Origin: Caprella mutica | Taxonomy: Eukaryota; Arthropoda; Malacostraca; Amphipoda; Caprellidae | Direction: 5' to 3' | Assembly: GCA_947561585.1 (NCBI GenBank) | Contig: CANNZV010000121.1 | Span: 186,001-250,000 of the forward strand | DNA length: 64,000 nt | Part shown: piece by piece, positions 1 through 9,896 of the stretch | Layout: every line of letters begins with the position of its first letter | Numbering within the stretch: the stretch's first letter is position 1 | Program-made: the position numbers and the translations under genes | Notes under the pieces: generated by a model | Seen by the model: the letters and a program-made list of their open reading frames with translations, nothing else | What the model was told of the DNA's origin: nothing | Databases searched by the model: none

Positions 1-1022
1 TCCATTCACACTCTTCATTCTTATTCCCCTCTTTCATTCACACTCTTTACTCTTATTCCCCTCTTCCATTCACACTCTTCATTCTTATTCCCCTCTTTCA
101 TTCACACTCTTTACTCTTATTCCCCTCTTTCATTCACACTCTTTACTCATATTCCCCTCTTTCATTCACACTCTTTACTCTTACTCCCCTCTTCCATTCA
201 CACTCTTTTACTCTTATTCCCCTCTTTCATTCACACTCTTTTACTCTTATTCCCCTCTTTCATTCACACTCTTTTACTCTTATTCCCCTCTTTCATTCAC
301 ACTCTTTACTCTTACTCCCCTCTTCCATTCACACTCTTCATTCTTATTCCCCTCTTTCATTCACACTCTTTACTCTTATTCCCCTCTTTCATTCACACTC
401 TTCATTCTTATTCCCCTCTTTCATTCACACTCTTTACTCTTACTCCCCTCTTCCATTCACACTCTTCATTCTTATTCCCCTCTTTCATTCACACTCTTTA
501 CTCTTACTCCCCTCTTCCATTCACACTCTTCATTCTTATTCCCCTCTTTCATTCACACTCTTTACTCTTATTCCCCTCTTTCATTCACACTCTTTACTCA
601 TATTTCCCTCTTTCATTCACGCTCTTTACTCTTATTCCCCTCTTCCATTCACACTCTTCATTCTTATTCCCTTCTTTCATTCACACTCTTCACTCTCATT
701 CCCCTCTTTCATTCACACTCTTTACTCATATTCCCCTCTTTCATTCACACTCTTTACTCATATTCCCCTCTTTACTCATATTCCCCTCTTTCATTCACAC
801 TCTTTACTCTTACTCCCCTCTTTCATTCACACTCTTTACTCTTACTCCCCTCTTTCATTCACACTCTTTACTCTTACTCCCCTCTTTCATTCACACTCTT
901 TACTCTTATTCCCCTCTTCCATTCACACTCTTCACTCTTATTCCCCTCTTTCATTCACACTCTTTACTCTTACTCCCCTCTTTCATTCACACTCTTCACT
1001 CTTACTCCCCTCTTTCATTCAT
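1..1022. repeat. 32-bp minisatellite, truncated by the window edge
   Basis: About 32 tandem units of roughly 31-32 bp contain TTCATTCACACTCTTTACTC followed by TTATTCCCCTC. The strand is almost purely pyrimidine plus A. Variants include TTACTC for TTATTC, CATATTC, and a one-T insertion in ACTCTTTTACTC. The array begins before the window and decays near 1020. One strand is C/T rich and the other G/A rich, so triplex-type structure is possible. No coding evidence. Confidence 0.95.
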
Positions 1023-1989
1023 AGCCATCACTCTCATTCCAATCCAGAGCACATTTTCCCCTCTTTTTTTTCTTTTTCTCAGTGTGGTGTCAGTTTCTGA
1101 CCCGAGAGGTTGTGTGCCGCAGTGTGTCTCTTCCTTCCCCTCACTCTCATTCCATCTCCAAAGATAAAAGCACCTTCCCATTACCCTCTTATTCTCACCA
1201 CTCAGTGACATGTCAGTCGTACCCTCTAGTTACCCTCACCAGTGCCTGAGAAAGTCAATACCCTCACTTTTATTACTGGAGGGTAAACAATACTGCTGAT
1301 TTTTAGTGTCATTTCAGAGGAGTAAGTTGCGTTGACTTGTCTCTTTGGAACATTCAATGAATTGTCATCTAGAAGTGTTCGTTCATATGGAAAATACCGA
1401 GACAAATATCTATTTCCCCTCTTTTTTTTCTATTCAATAACTGAACAAAGGCTGGACCGATGGTAAAAGTTTCCAGTCTTCCACTGGTATGGAATTTAAG
1501 CAGCGAGTTTCTTGGTCTTAATTTTTTATTGCTTAACTATGTTGTGATTCTTTTAATTACGGATTTGAAAAGCCTCGTTATAATTGATATTGTTTTTCGA
1601 TATTGGCCAGCTTGGATTGCTTTACATGTACATAGAAAGAATTTTAATTAACTAGGTTTATTCATATCATTATTATTATGTAAAATGTATGTTCAGTATA
1701 TAATCTCAACGTGTATTTCTTAGAAACATAATTTATACCTATAGTAAGTTACTTTAATTTAAAAAAAATCGTATTATCTGAAAATAATTTTTTATTATTA
1801 ATTTATTTATCAATTTATTTTTATGGAATAAATGATATTTTCTCTTATTATTTCCTCTTCATTTTCTTACTACAATTTTTATCGTCCTTGTCTCATAATT
1901 TTGATGACGGATAAACTTGTCGCTTAATGAAATTTTAGACGAAGTATATATTGTTATATAACCACGGTTTGTCTGCCTTGAAATAATAC
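1023..1989. other. unique AT-rich sequence, no gene seen
   Basis: Unique sequence after the minisatellite. A 63-codon frame at 1460-1651 (+) is hydrophobic and AT-driven, with no splice context or recognisable motif, so I do not call it. The first 200 bases keep the pyrimidine-rich bias of the array. Confidence 0.6.
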
Positions 1990-2086
1990 ACTGTCGAGTT
2001 AGTGGACGGTTCCACTATTTCGATCATTTTATATTGTTTCTTGTATGATCGAAATTATGACACCGTCCGATAACTCGGAACTTGCT
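1990..2086. mobile_element. degraded MITE of the GGGTAAGTT family
   Basis: The left arm has GTCGAGTTAGTGGACGGTTC then TTTCGATCA. The right arm carries its complement, TGATCGAAA then CCGTCCGATAACTCGGAAC. These are the subterminal motifs of the better preserved copies at 7157-7363 and 49595-49742. The outer GGG/CCC ends are lost or mutated. Confidence 0.65.
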
Positions 2087-2184
2087 CTATACTTATATTG
2101 CTTTATTTATTCATTTCGTGAATTCTTCACTATGATGTGTTTCCTTTATTATTTATAATCATGTATAAACGTCTGTGAATTAAA

Positions 2185-2432
2185 TGAAGAGTTTGGTTCC
2201 AAAACGCTATAAATCCATTTTGATCAATTTGAGTTAAAATGTGTTTTCTTTACCAAGAAAGTACAAAGATGAAAACCACTATTTTCTGTTTCAATCATTC
2301 ACATAGCATATTGAGGTTATAATAACATAAACAATTCAAATCCACAATACCGACGAAATACAATATTGATTTAGGTGGAAACTCATTTTTTTCAAAAGTG
2401 GCGTTTATCGCGTTTTGGAACCAAACTCTTCA
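2185..2432. mobile_element. 248-bp MITE with perfect 23-bp terminal inverted repeats
   Basis: It begins TGAAGAGTTTGGTTCCAAAA and ends with the exact complement TTTTGGAACCAAACTCTTCA. The inverted match runs 23 bp, adding CGC at the inner end. The interior is AT-rich with no coding capacity. A target duplication is not clear, so the superfamily is left open. Confidence 0.8.
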
Positions 2433-2742
2433 AATATAGATATATATTAAAATTGAATAAAATTAATTTTCTAATTTGAAAAGAATCTAAAGACTGCAGT
2501 TTTTTATTATAATACCTACTCATTATTCAATATATAACTAAATCTGAAGACACGGACCAAGGGTGGATTGATAAGTTACACCAATATAAATACTATAAGG
2601 GACTAGGTGCACTACCTTATAATATAATGGTGAGTGATGTCAGATATCTAGAGAATAATTAATCTATTATTTTAATCTAACAATCATGATTACGAACAAT
2701 GATTATTATATTGTCATTTATAAGTATTTATTTAATTAATTA

Positions 2743-2845
2743 CCCCCTCTATCCTGAAGCTGTCCGTGGTGAACGGATGAGAAGGGGGTGTCGTCCATTA
2801 GGCCTCGAACTGTTGTAATTTGGATTATGTATTATATTTTTTTTT
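2743..2845 (+). mobile_element. 5' part of the interspersed retroposon family
   Basis: It contains CTCTATCCTGAAGCTGTC and GAACTGTTGTAATTTGGAT, matching the start of the fuller copy at 29682-30178. The match stops where the MITE-like sequence at 2846 begins, so the copy is truncated or interrupted. Confidence 0.65.
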
Positions 2846-2985
2846 CAAGTTCCGAGTTATTGTATGGTTCCGCATTTTCGATCATTTTTAGAAATGGTAT
2901 TTAATAGATATTTTAAACTTTTATTATATACATTTTTCTTACATGATCGAAAATGTCGAACAGTTCGATATTTCAGAACTTACCT
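2846..2985. mobile_element. diverged MITE of the GGGTAAGTT family
   Basis: The left arm has CAAGTTCCGAGTTATTGTAT and TTCCGCATTTTCGATCAT. The right arm has ATGATCGAAAATGTCGAAC and ends CAGAACTTACC. It directly abuts a retroposon fragment, so one may have inserted into or beside the other. Confidence 0.7.
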
Positions 2986-4336
2986 TAACAAAATATAATT
3001 AAAAAATACGAGTCAATTGCTTGAAAATCTTTCTCAATTGGTAAACTTTTGTGGATAAAGTCAAACTGACTTATTTTAATTGTGGGTCAAAATGACTCGC
3101 TACAGTTTTCTGATCAGTTTGACCTATGAACGTGGGTACAATGAATTAAATTGATTAGTGTGACCAAATGACCCACCTCTCTAAAACTGTTCCTATTTTG
3201 ATAGCAATAACCTGACCTCAAATTACAACAGTTTGGGCTGTTAGCTCTGCAATGGGTGCCATTTATGATCTATTAAATAAATTTGATGTTACTCAGAGCA
3301 AACCTACTTTGGTTAGTTTGATTTTTTATCATCCTTGCTGTTACTTTATGGCGCTGTTTTTAGGTTTTAATTATCATTAATAAATTAATTAATCAATTAA
3401 TCTAGTGTAAAATATACTATTTTTTTATATATATTTTTTAATCTTAGAAATAATGAAATGCTTTGAGTTAAAAACTAAACTAATTTTACTATTTTAAAAA
3501 TTATGAGTAATGAAAACTTGTACTAATTTTTTGACGGTGATATCTTTCATAGGAAATTTTGGTAAAATGTCATTGAAGAGCGAGAAAATAATTCGGTTTA
3601 AAATATAACACAAATTACTTCATGAATCGAAAATTTATTTGTCTTTAATAATAAAAAAAATTATCCGATCTTATCATTGAATTAAGATAAATATCTTAAT
3701 TATGTATACTAGTGTGAAATCAAAATTTCCATTTATCAAATTTTCAATTGAATTGTATTTCTAATTAAATTAAACTTTTTCATTGAATAGAATTTTTCGA
3801 TTAGATTGAATTCAATTTCTAATTAAATATATTTTTTTCTATTTGATTTATTTTTTGATTTAAATAAATTTTTAAATTTTATTTTATAATTTTATTTTCA
3901 AATTTTATTCCATTGAATCAATTTTTTTAATTTTAATTAGTTTTCACAGCAGTCAGTAAAGACTTAAATCAGCAGTCAGTAAAGACTTAAATCATTACAC
4001 TGTATGCATGCTCTAGCATCTCTAGGAATGTTCCACCAATTAGGAATCCTTTGAATTTATTAAAGAATTCCAACGAGAATTGGAAATGAGAATCTTGAAT
4101 GGTTTGATTGGGTGTGGAGGAAATGAATAGAAATTAAAAAGAACCCTAAGGTTGAAGTATTAATCACCAGATACGAATCAAATACCGAATGGAAATTTCA
4201 AAAGGCAATGATAATATAAATCGCATCGAAATTTGAGCATTTAAATATATTTATTATTGAAAGAATAAATATAAATAATTAATGTTTCATGGATACGTAT
4301 CAGAACAACATGTTCAATTATCTTTTTTCCGTGACC
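2986..4336. other. AT-rich sequence with degenerate short repeats
   Basis: No coding frame is supported. At 3040-3175 there are several diverged phrases of the type GTCAAAnTGAC. At 3700-3930 there is a degenerate AT-rich repetition around CAATTTCTAATTAAAT. At 3950-3992 a 23-bp segment containing CAGTCAGTAAAGACTTAAAT is duplicated in tandem. Confidence 0.55.
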
Positions 4337-4562
4337 GGACAATTGCCACCCACGGACAATTGCCACCTGCGGACAATTGACACCCCCGGACAGTTGCCAC
4401 CCGAACAATTGCCACCTCCGGACAATTGCCACCCAAATATTTATTATCAGGCCACTTAACTTTAAAAATGGAGATGAAATATGTATATTATTTTTGTACG
4501 ATTAATTATTTGTATACATTATAAGATAAAAAAAATTCATTACACATTTAATATTTTCCTTT

Positions 4563-4745
4563 TTAAGTGACTGCATTCACAGAGTAGCTTTTCTGAATCC
4601 ATGAGCATTGTCACCCACGGTGGTAGATGACTTTGTTCATGGAGCCACTTTCCTTTCTGACTGCTTCTTCAAGTCCCTTGTATTCAATTTCCTTTTGATG
4701 TCAGTGATATAGTCATTAGTAAACTAAATTTCTGGAGCAGACGAT
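4563..4745 (+). mobile_element. retroposon fragment inside the foldback-like element
   Basis: It matches the 3' half of the family seen at 29682-30178, including AAGTGACTGCATTCAC, ATGAGCATTGTCACC and GTTCATGGAGCCACTTTCCT. It is moderately diverged. Its position inside the inverted arms shows nesting or capture. Confidence 0.75.
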
Positions 4746-4885
4746 ATTCCATTAATAGAATTAAAATATCTCGCTTGGAATAGGTCTTACTAAATTATTA
4801 ATTATTTGCTAAAGGAAAAACAATAGGTATTTATATTACTACCCAGTAATATAATTTACAAGTTAAGAATCCTGACAATATAATA

Positions 4886-5010
4886 AGGGTTGTGACAATA
4901 TGTTTTTAAAATCCTACCTAAATCCTGAAAATGTTATAGACGAAGGGAATTAAACAGTTTTGAATCGTTCTAAAGAAGTGGTAAAAAGTATTTAATAACA
5001 TAAGATTTAA
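4886..5010 (+). mobile_element. left-half fragment of the hAT-like MITE
   Basis: It starts AGGGTTGTGACAATATG and contains TTAAACAGTTTTGAATCGTT, matching the left half of the complete element at 8440-8613. No right inverted repeat is present. Confidence 0.7.
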
Positions 5011-5256
5011 AAAATATAAGATTTAAAAAGCACATTCAGAAACCGAATAATATTTTTTTTATCTTATTTTGTATATAATTAATAATTAATCGTACAACAA
5101 TAATATACATATTTTATCACCATTTTTAAAGTTAAGTGGCCTGATATTAATTATTTGGGTGGCAATTGTCCGAGGGTAGCAATTGTCCGGGGGTAGCAAT
5201 TGTCCGGGGGTGGCAACTGTCCGGGGGTGGTAATTGTCCGCGGGTGGCAATTGTCC

Positions 5257-6414
5257 TAGCACCCTTTTTTCCTTGTTCTTTTTTGTAATTTGACGTTGTA
5301 TGAATGTTCTTGACCGTTAAAGTTCATTCCTAGTGGAATACTATTTGTTTTCTCTTGCTGAATTTCTTTGTTACTCATCATTTCTATTATACAATAATTC
5401 ATCAGCAATCTTTACACATTGTTAATAAATGTCGTTAAAATCATTCATTTCCATGGTATACTCAATTTGTCGTTCACTAACTACACAATATATAAGCGAC
5501 AGAGGCATCTAAATATCATTGTACGACAGTACACTCTGAACTATGCGGTAATAGACAGTTGCTAATTGTTTAATTAGAAGATATGTGTAGCTAATTCATT
5601 ATGTTGTTTTGAGTATTTTCTGTGTTATGTTAACAGTGGAATAAATTTCATACAAAATTGATGCTAGCAGAATTTATCATCTAAATCACAGTGATATATC
5701 ATCTATTAGTCAACTATATGCTAATTATCATTTTTATTTTGATGATATCTCCTTTTTAAGGTGACTGTATTGTCAATATCAGACTTCAAGTCATTAACAT
5801 TTTTTATCCTATTTGAGAATGTTGTTGGTCAAGTTTGGCAAAAAGTCTACGCACTTTACTAAGGATATTTCAGTGTCTTTTTAATTGTGTACTGATAGCA
5901 GTTATATTTTATGGAGGATGAACTTTTTTCTAAAGACTTTTGAATAGTTAAAAGTTATCTAAAGTGTAAATATAAAGGAATATGCTAGCACTTTCTGCAC
6001 TAATTCCTTTGCATGTTATTGTTCAATAACATTTACATTGATTTTAATAACTCTTATGATTTTTATTCAGTAAAAAGAGATGGTGTTATTTTATAATCAC
6101 TCTCATTTTTCTATTTTAATAATTGTGTAGTCCGACGAAAAACAAATTATAATCGTTTTTGAATTCATGATTGATTTACACTCAAACTTTTTTTGATAAA
6201 ATTATATTAAAAATCAAAGTTAATTTGGATAAATATGACAGGCGCTTTTCGGGCACTCTATTGGATATGCTTCGAATTATTTATCGTAGGAGAAAATTCT
6301 CTTTTTATTATCTATAATAGTTTTCCAATTGGAAGTGACTCTGTCGAATGTGTTGCAGTGTCTCTGTCACTAATCTCGATGAAAGTGTTTGGGGCACTAA
6401 TGTCTCTAACGGAA
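5257..6414. other. unique AT-rich sequence, no feature seen
   Basis: Both strands were read without finding a coding exon, a tandem array or terminal inverted repeats. The sequence is ordinary AT-rich spacer or intron. Confidence 0.5.
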
Positions 6415-7020
6415 AGTGTCTCGAGAGCCAATGTCTCGAATGGCCAAATGTCCTGCACCAATGTCGTATTACATGTGTCATGCACCAATGTCGTATTACA
6501 TGTCGCTTGTTTGCGAGAACAGTGTCATAACTTCAATAAAGCTGTTTTTCAGGAGAGGCATTTTAGTACTTGTAATGCACGTACATCTTATAGTATATCG
6601 TTAGGACATTAAGCCTCTCTAGCGGTACATTTTAAAGTTTCAATGATTATTTTTTTACCAAAATGATCAGCATTTTATGATTTATATGTCTATATGGATA
6701 ACTCTAAAATACATGTTTTTGTGTTTATGACGATGTTGCTTCAAACAAGCGATGTGTCGTGCACCAATGTCGTATTACATGTGTCGTGCACCAATGTCGA
6801 ATTACATGTGTCGTGTGCCATTGTCGAATTACCTTTGTTGTGTGCCATTGTCGAATTACCTTTGTCGTTCACCAATGTCGAATTACATATGTCGTACACC
6901 AATGTCGAGTGACAATGTTGAGCACCAATGTCGAGTGACAATGTTGAGCACCAATGTTGATGTGTCTAGCACCAATGTCCAATGACATTGTCATGTGCCA
7001 ATGTCGTACAGTGACATTGG
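6415..7020. repeat. minisatellite of about 25-27 bp, split by a transposon
   Basis: Units contain TGCACCAATGTCGTATTACA and variants such as GTGCCATTGTCGAATTACC and GAGCACCAATGTCGAGTGAC. Two units lie left of 6504 and about ten lie right of 6751. The 248-bp element 6504-6751 interrupts the array. Frames run through it in several phases, so it is not called coding. Confidence 0.85.
6504..6751 (+). mobile_element. 248-bp MITE with 4-bp target duplication (copy 1)
   Basis: It begins CGCTTGTTTG and ends CAAACAAGCG. The flanking four bases on both sides are ATGT. A copy of the same length and sequence lies inverted at 39098-39345 with a different 4-bp duplication. There is no coding content. Four-base duplications occur in some DNA transposon groups such as Sola, but the family is not assigned. 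Confidence 0.88.
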
Positions 7021-7156
7021 CAATATCCATTTTTCTCAGCTGTAACAGGCATCACAAACTGACTCTCTCTGTGTTTTTTATTCCATTCCCAGATCTTCCT
7101 TTGATGTATTTATTCTCTAAAAAATGAGACCATTGCAAGTATTGCAAATGTGAATA

Positions 7157-7363
7157 GGGTAAGTTCCGAGTTATCGGACGGTTCCACATTTTCGATCACA
7201 TGAGAAAACTCATGTAATTAGATATTTTAACTCTCTATTTTAATTGGTATCCATGATACCCGAAGGTATCATGGATACAAATTAAAAAAAATGAATTAAA
7301 ATATCTAAATTTTCTCATATATGATCGAAAATGTGGAACCGTCCGATAACTCGGAACTCACCC
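7157..7363. mobile_element. MITE of the GGGTAAGTT family, TA duplication
   Basis: The ends are GGGTAAGTTCCGAGTTATCG and CGATAACTCGGAACTCACCC, with TA on both sides. Subterminal TTTTCGATCA and TGATCGAAAA also face each other. The centre is a palindrome built from GGTATCCATGATACC. A TA duplication points to a Tc1/mariner-type transposase acting in trans. Confidence 0.9.
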
Positions 7364-7865
7364 TAGTAAAAGGAATATGTTTCTAAAGGTCTGTTGCATT
7401 ATAGTGCTCTAGTTATTAAAATTATAGATTTTACATCAATGATTAATAAAGTAGGTATTTGAAGGTTAATATATAAACACAATTTATTAATTCTTTGGTA
7501 TTTTTTAAGTTGTTTGAAAAAGATACATTTTTAATGGGGGAAAAAAATTCTCTGAATTATTTTTCCCGGTCATTTTAGTATCCATTTGTTTTTCGTTCCT
7601 TGGAAACTCCTTTTAACTAACCTAACTGACAGAACATAATGAAAGCCTGGAAGTGAAAGACTGGAGGTGAAAGACTGGAGGTGATTTAGTTCAAAGTAGA
7701 TGGGGTAGAGTAATGGTTACTGGGGTAGACTCTACCAGTTAAACCTTTAATTGGAATGGCCTCTGAAATTGGCTCAGTGTTCAATAAGCAATATCAGTAT
7801 TTTATAATTGAGTTGATAGTGCTAACTAAGAACTGGTTTGGATTGTAAAGGTTTAATTTTAACTT
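7364..7865. other. unique sequence, no gene seen
   Basis: No supported exon. A small direct duplication, GTGAAAGACTGGAG, lies around 7650-7682. Confidence 0.5.
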
Positions 7866-8112
7866 TTGCAAAATTTGGAAGGTTATGTTTTGATGGGGTT
7901 TATTTGTAATCTTGTTATTCGCATAACTCAAAAAGTATTCAACCAAATTGCTTGAAATTTTGTGGCACGATTGGTCAGTATCCAGAAATCATATGGCTAG
8001 ATTTTGAGGGCGAACAGTTTAAAGGTCAAGGTAATTTATAACTAAAATGAATGGTCAAGGTCATCTATAAGCGATGACGAAGGTATGCGCTTCACGAGAG
8101 CCCGTCATTTAG
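7866..8112 (+). mobile_element. Helitron-like interspersed repeat, copy 1
   Basis: It contains TTGTTATTCGCATAACTC, a GGTCAAGGTCA segment and GAAGGTATGCGCTTCACGAG near its end. Related copies are at 61542-61762 and 63431-63710. This copy ends TTAG rather than CTAG. The interior repeats AAAGGTCAAGG-type phrases. Confidence 0.7.
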
Positions 8113-8439
8113 TTTTAAATGCTTTTAAATGACAATATATGTCTGATAAAAATGTTTGACTACGACAATGTACACAATTGCGCTTTTCACCGCAATGACC
8201 TATATTTTTTTGTGTTTTTTTTTGAGAGCGTTCACTGAACAACTTTTCACAACTGTAACAACTTTCATAGCTTCTGACGACTGAAGTTTAGCCGTTTGAA
8301 AAGTGTTACAATTCATGCACGCTCTTTTGTTGAATTTAAAAATTTGCCACCGCGTTGCACTGAATATTAAATAGGTGTACGTTACTAAGGTCGTTCTATC
8401 ACAGTCTGTAGAAAATAAAATCTAGGAAGTTCTGATAAT

Positions 8440-8613
8440 TAGGGTTGTGACAACATGCTCTTGAAATCATAGATCCCGAAAATAGTATAGACGGAGAGAA
8501 TTAAACAGTATTGAATCGTTCTAAATCAGCGGAATATAGTATTCGATACCGTTTCGTTTCGTCTATGATATTCTTGGGATCTATGATTTTTAGAGCATAT
8601 TGTCACAACCCTG
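8440..8613. mobile_element. 174-bp hAT-like MITE with 8-bp target duplication
   Basis: The ends are TAGGGTTGTGACA and TGTCACAACCCTG. The 8 bp CTGATAAT occurs directly before (8432-8439) and directly after (8614-8621). An 8-bp duplication with ends of the (C/T)AGGG kind is the signature of the hAT superfamily. The interior is a long imperfect inverted repeat around CATAGATCCC. Confidence 0.88.
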
Positions 8614-8715
8614 CTGATAATGTGTTTAACCAACCCTAATTAGAAAATAATAATTGACACTTTTTGTTCATTAATCAAAAACTTTAAACTGTAGGCGTGT
8701 GAATGTATGAAAAAT

Positions 8716-9040
8716 TATGATTTTAAATTCGAATAGAAAATCGTAATTTTAATTTTTTTACTGTTTATTTATATTGGTATCGATGATACATGCAAATATC
8801 GTACTGGTTATTTAAATTTGCATCCATGATACCTGCAGGTACCGTACTGGTTATTTAAATTGGTATCCATGATACCTGCAGGTATCGTACTGGTTATTTA
8901 AATTGGTATCCAAGATACCTGCTGGTATCGTACTGGTTATTTAAGTTGGTATCTATGATATCTTCAGGTATCATGGATAGCAATTAAAGTAATTATAATT
9001 ACGTTTTTTTATTGCTATTAGACGAATATAAAATCGTAAC
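8716..9040. mobile_element. inverted-repeat element with tandemly amplified palindromic core
   Basis: The outer arms have ATGATTTTAAATTCGAATAG against CTATTAGACGAATATAAAAT. The middle (8780-8980) holds about five units of 43 bp, each with GGTATCCATGATACC, TGCAGGTATCGTAC and TGGTTATTTAAA. The palindromic GGTATCCATGATACCTGCAG core also sits in other MITEs of this window. Confidence 0.75.
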
Positions 9041-9896
9041 TCATCCTACATTGAAAACGCTCTCAGTTTATCGTTTTTCGTCGGACACTCCCGACATTAA
9101 ATGTCTGAATTATGATGTATAATTATTTATAGCAATAAGAAGCTGACTGGCTAAAGCAGGATTAAACTTTCACTCCGAAAGGAACGCCTCTTCACCCGTT
9201 GTGTTCTTAATATGAAATATACAGTTTGAGGAAGGTTTTAAACCCTCCTGATAAATTGATAGTAATATTCCAATAGTTTGACGTCAGTGAATATTTGGTA
9301 GGCGGGCGACAAGAATGGTAGATATCTTCTCGCTTTGTCCGATGCTCTTTTGTTTCTAATCCCTCTCATTCACAACATGTTTCGCAAGGAATGCCATGAA
9401 AAATGATAGCAGTCATCTGTTTCAGAGGAGGGGACGAGGTTTACACATGTCTGTATGCAGACCATTTGTATTTGTTGGTAGTGGAGTGACGTATAACTCA
9501 TGACGCTTACAGTTCTCGGAAAGTGGGTGTTAACTAGTGCATTTTAATTCATAGTATCAAGAATATCATAAATGAAACGAAGTGGTAGTAGTAGTACCTA
9601 AGAGTGTCAACATATTGCGTCGTTTCCTTCTAAATATTGTGTGGTATATTTGCCTCCCCCTAGGCTTATTTTTCGTTTAAAATTCAATATTCATGCAATA
9701 CCGTCTGAATTTTTGTTTTTTTTCCTATGTTAGGTAGGTACAGTTTGAGAAAAGTGTATCCGTAATTATATTTCCCAAGTTTACTGATATTACTGAGTAT
9801 GATGTTTTTTGATATTTTAATATTTATCTAAGTAAGATAAGATTAGAAAATAATAAGAAAATTAGAAAACTGATTTGTGTATTTAGCAACATGTGG
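9041..9896. other. unique sequence, no gene seen
   Basis: Mixed-composition unique sequence. No exon with credible splice context was found. The last 60 bases before the array are AT-rich. Confidence 0.5.

Larger units (their letters stand above)
4337..5256. mobile_element. foldback-like element with tandem-repeat inverted arms
   Basis: Two arms of about 210 bp face each other. The outer part of each arm is a short tandem array of a 16-17 bp unit. It reads GGACAATTGCCACC on the left, about six units, and GGTGGCAATTGTCC on the right. Inside these, both arms share TCAGGCCACTTAACTTTAAA and its complement. The interior holds a retroposon fragment (4563-4745) and a hAT-like MITE fragment (4886-5010). 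Drosophila FB elements have the same design of long inverted arms built of short direct repeats. No transposase is visible. Confidence 0.8.

Noticed and set aside
1460..1651. 63-codon hydrophobic frame
   Set aside because: AT-rich frames commonly give hydrophobic peptides. No upstream context, family or splice support.
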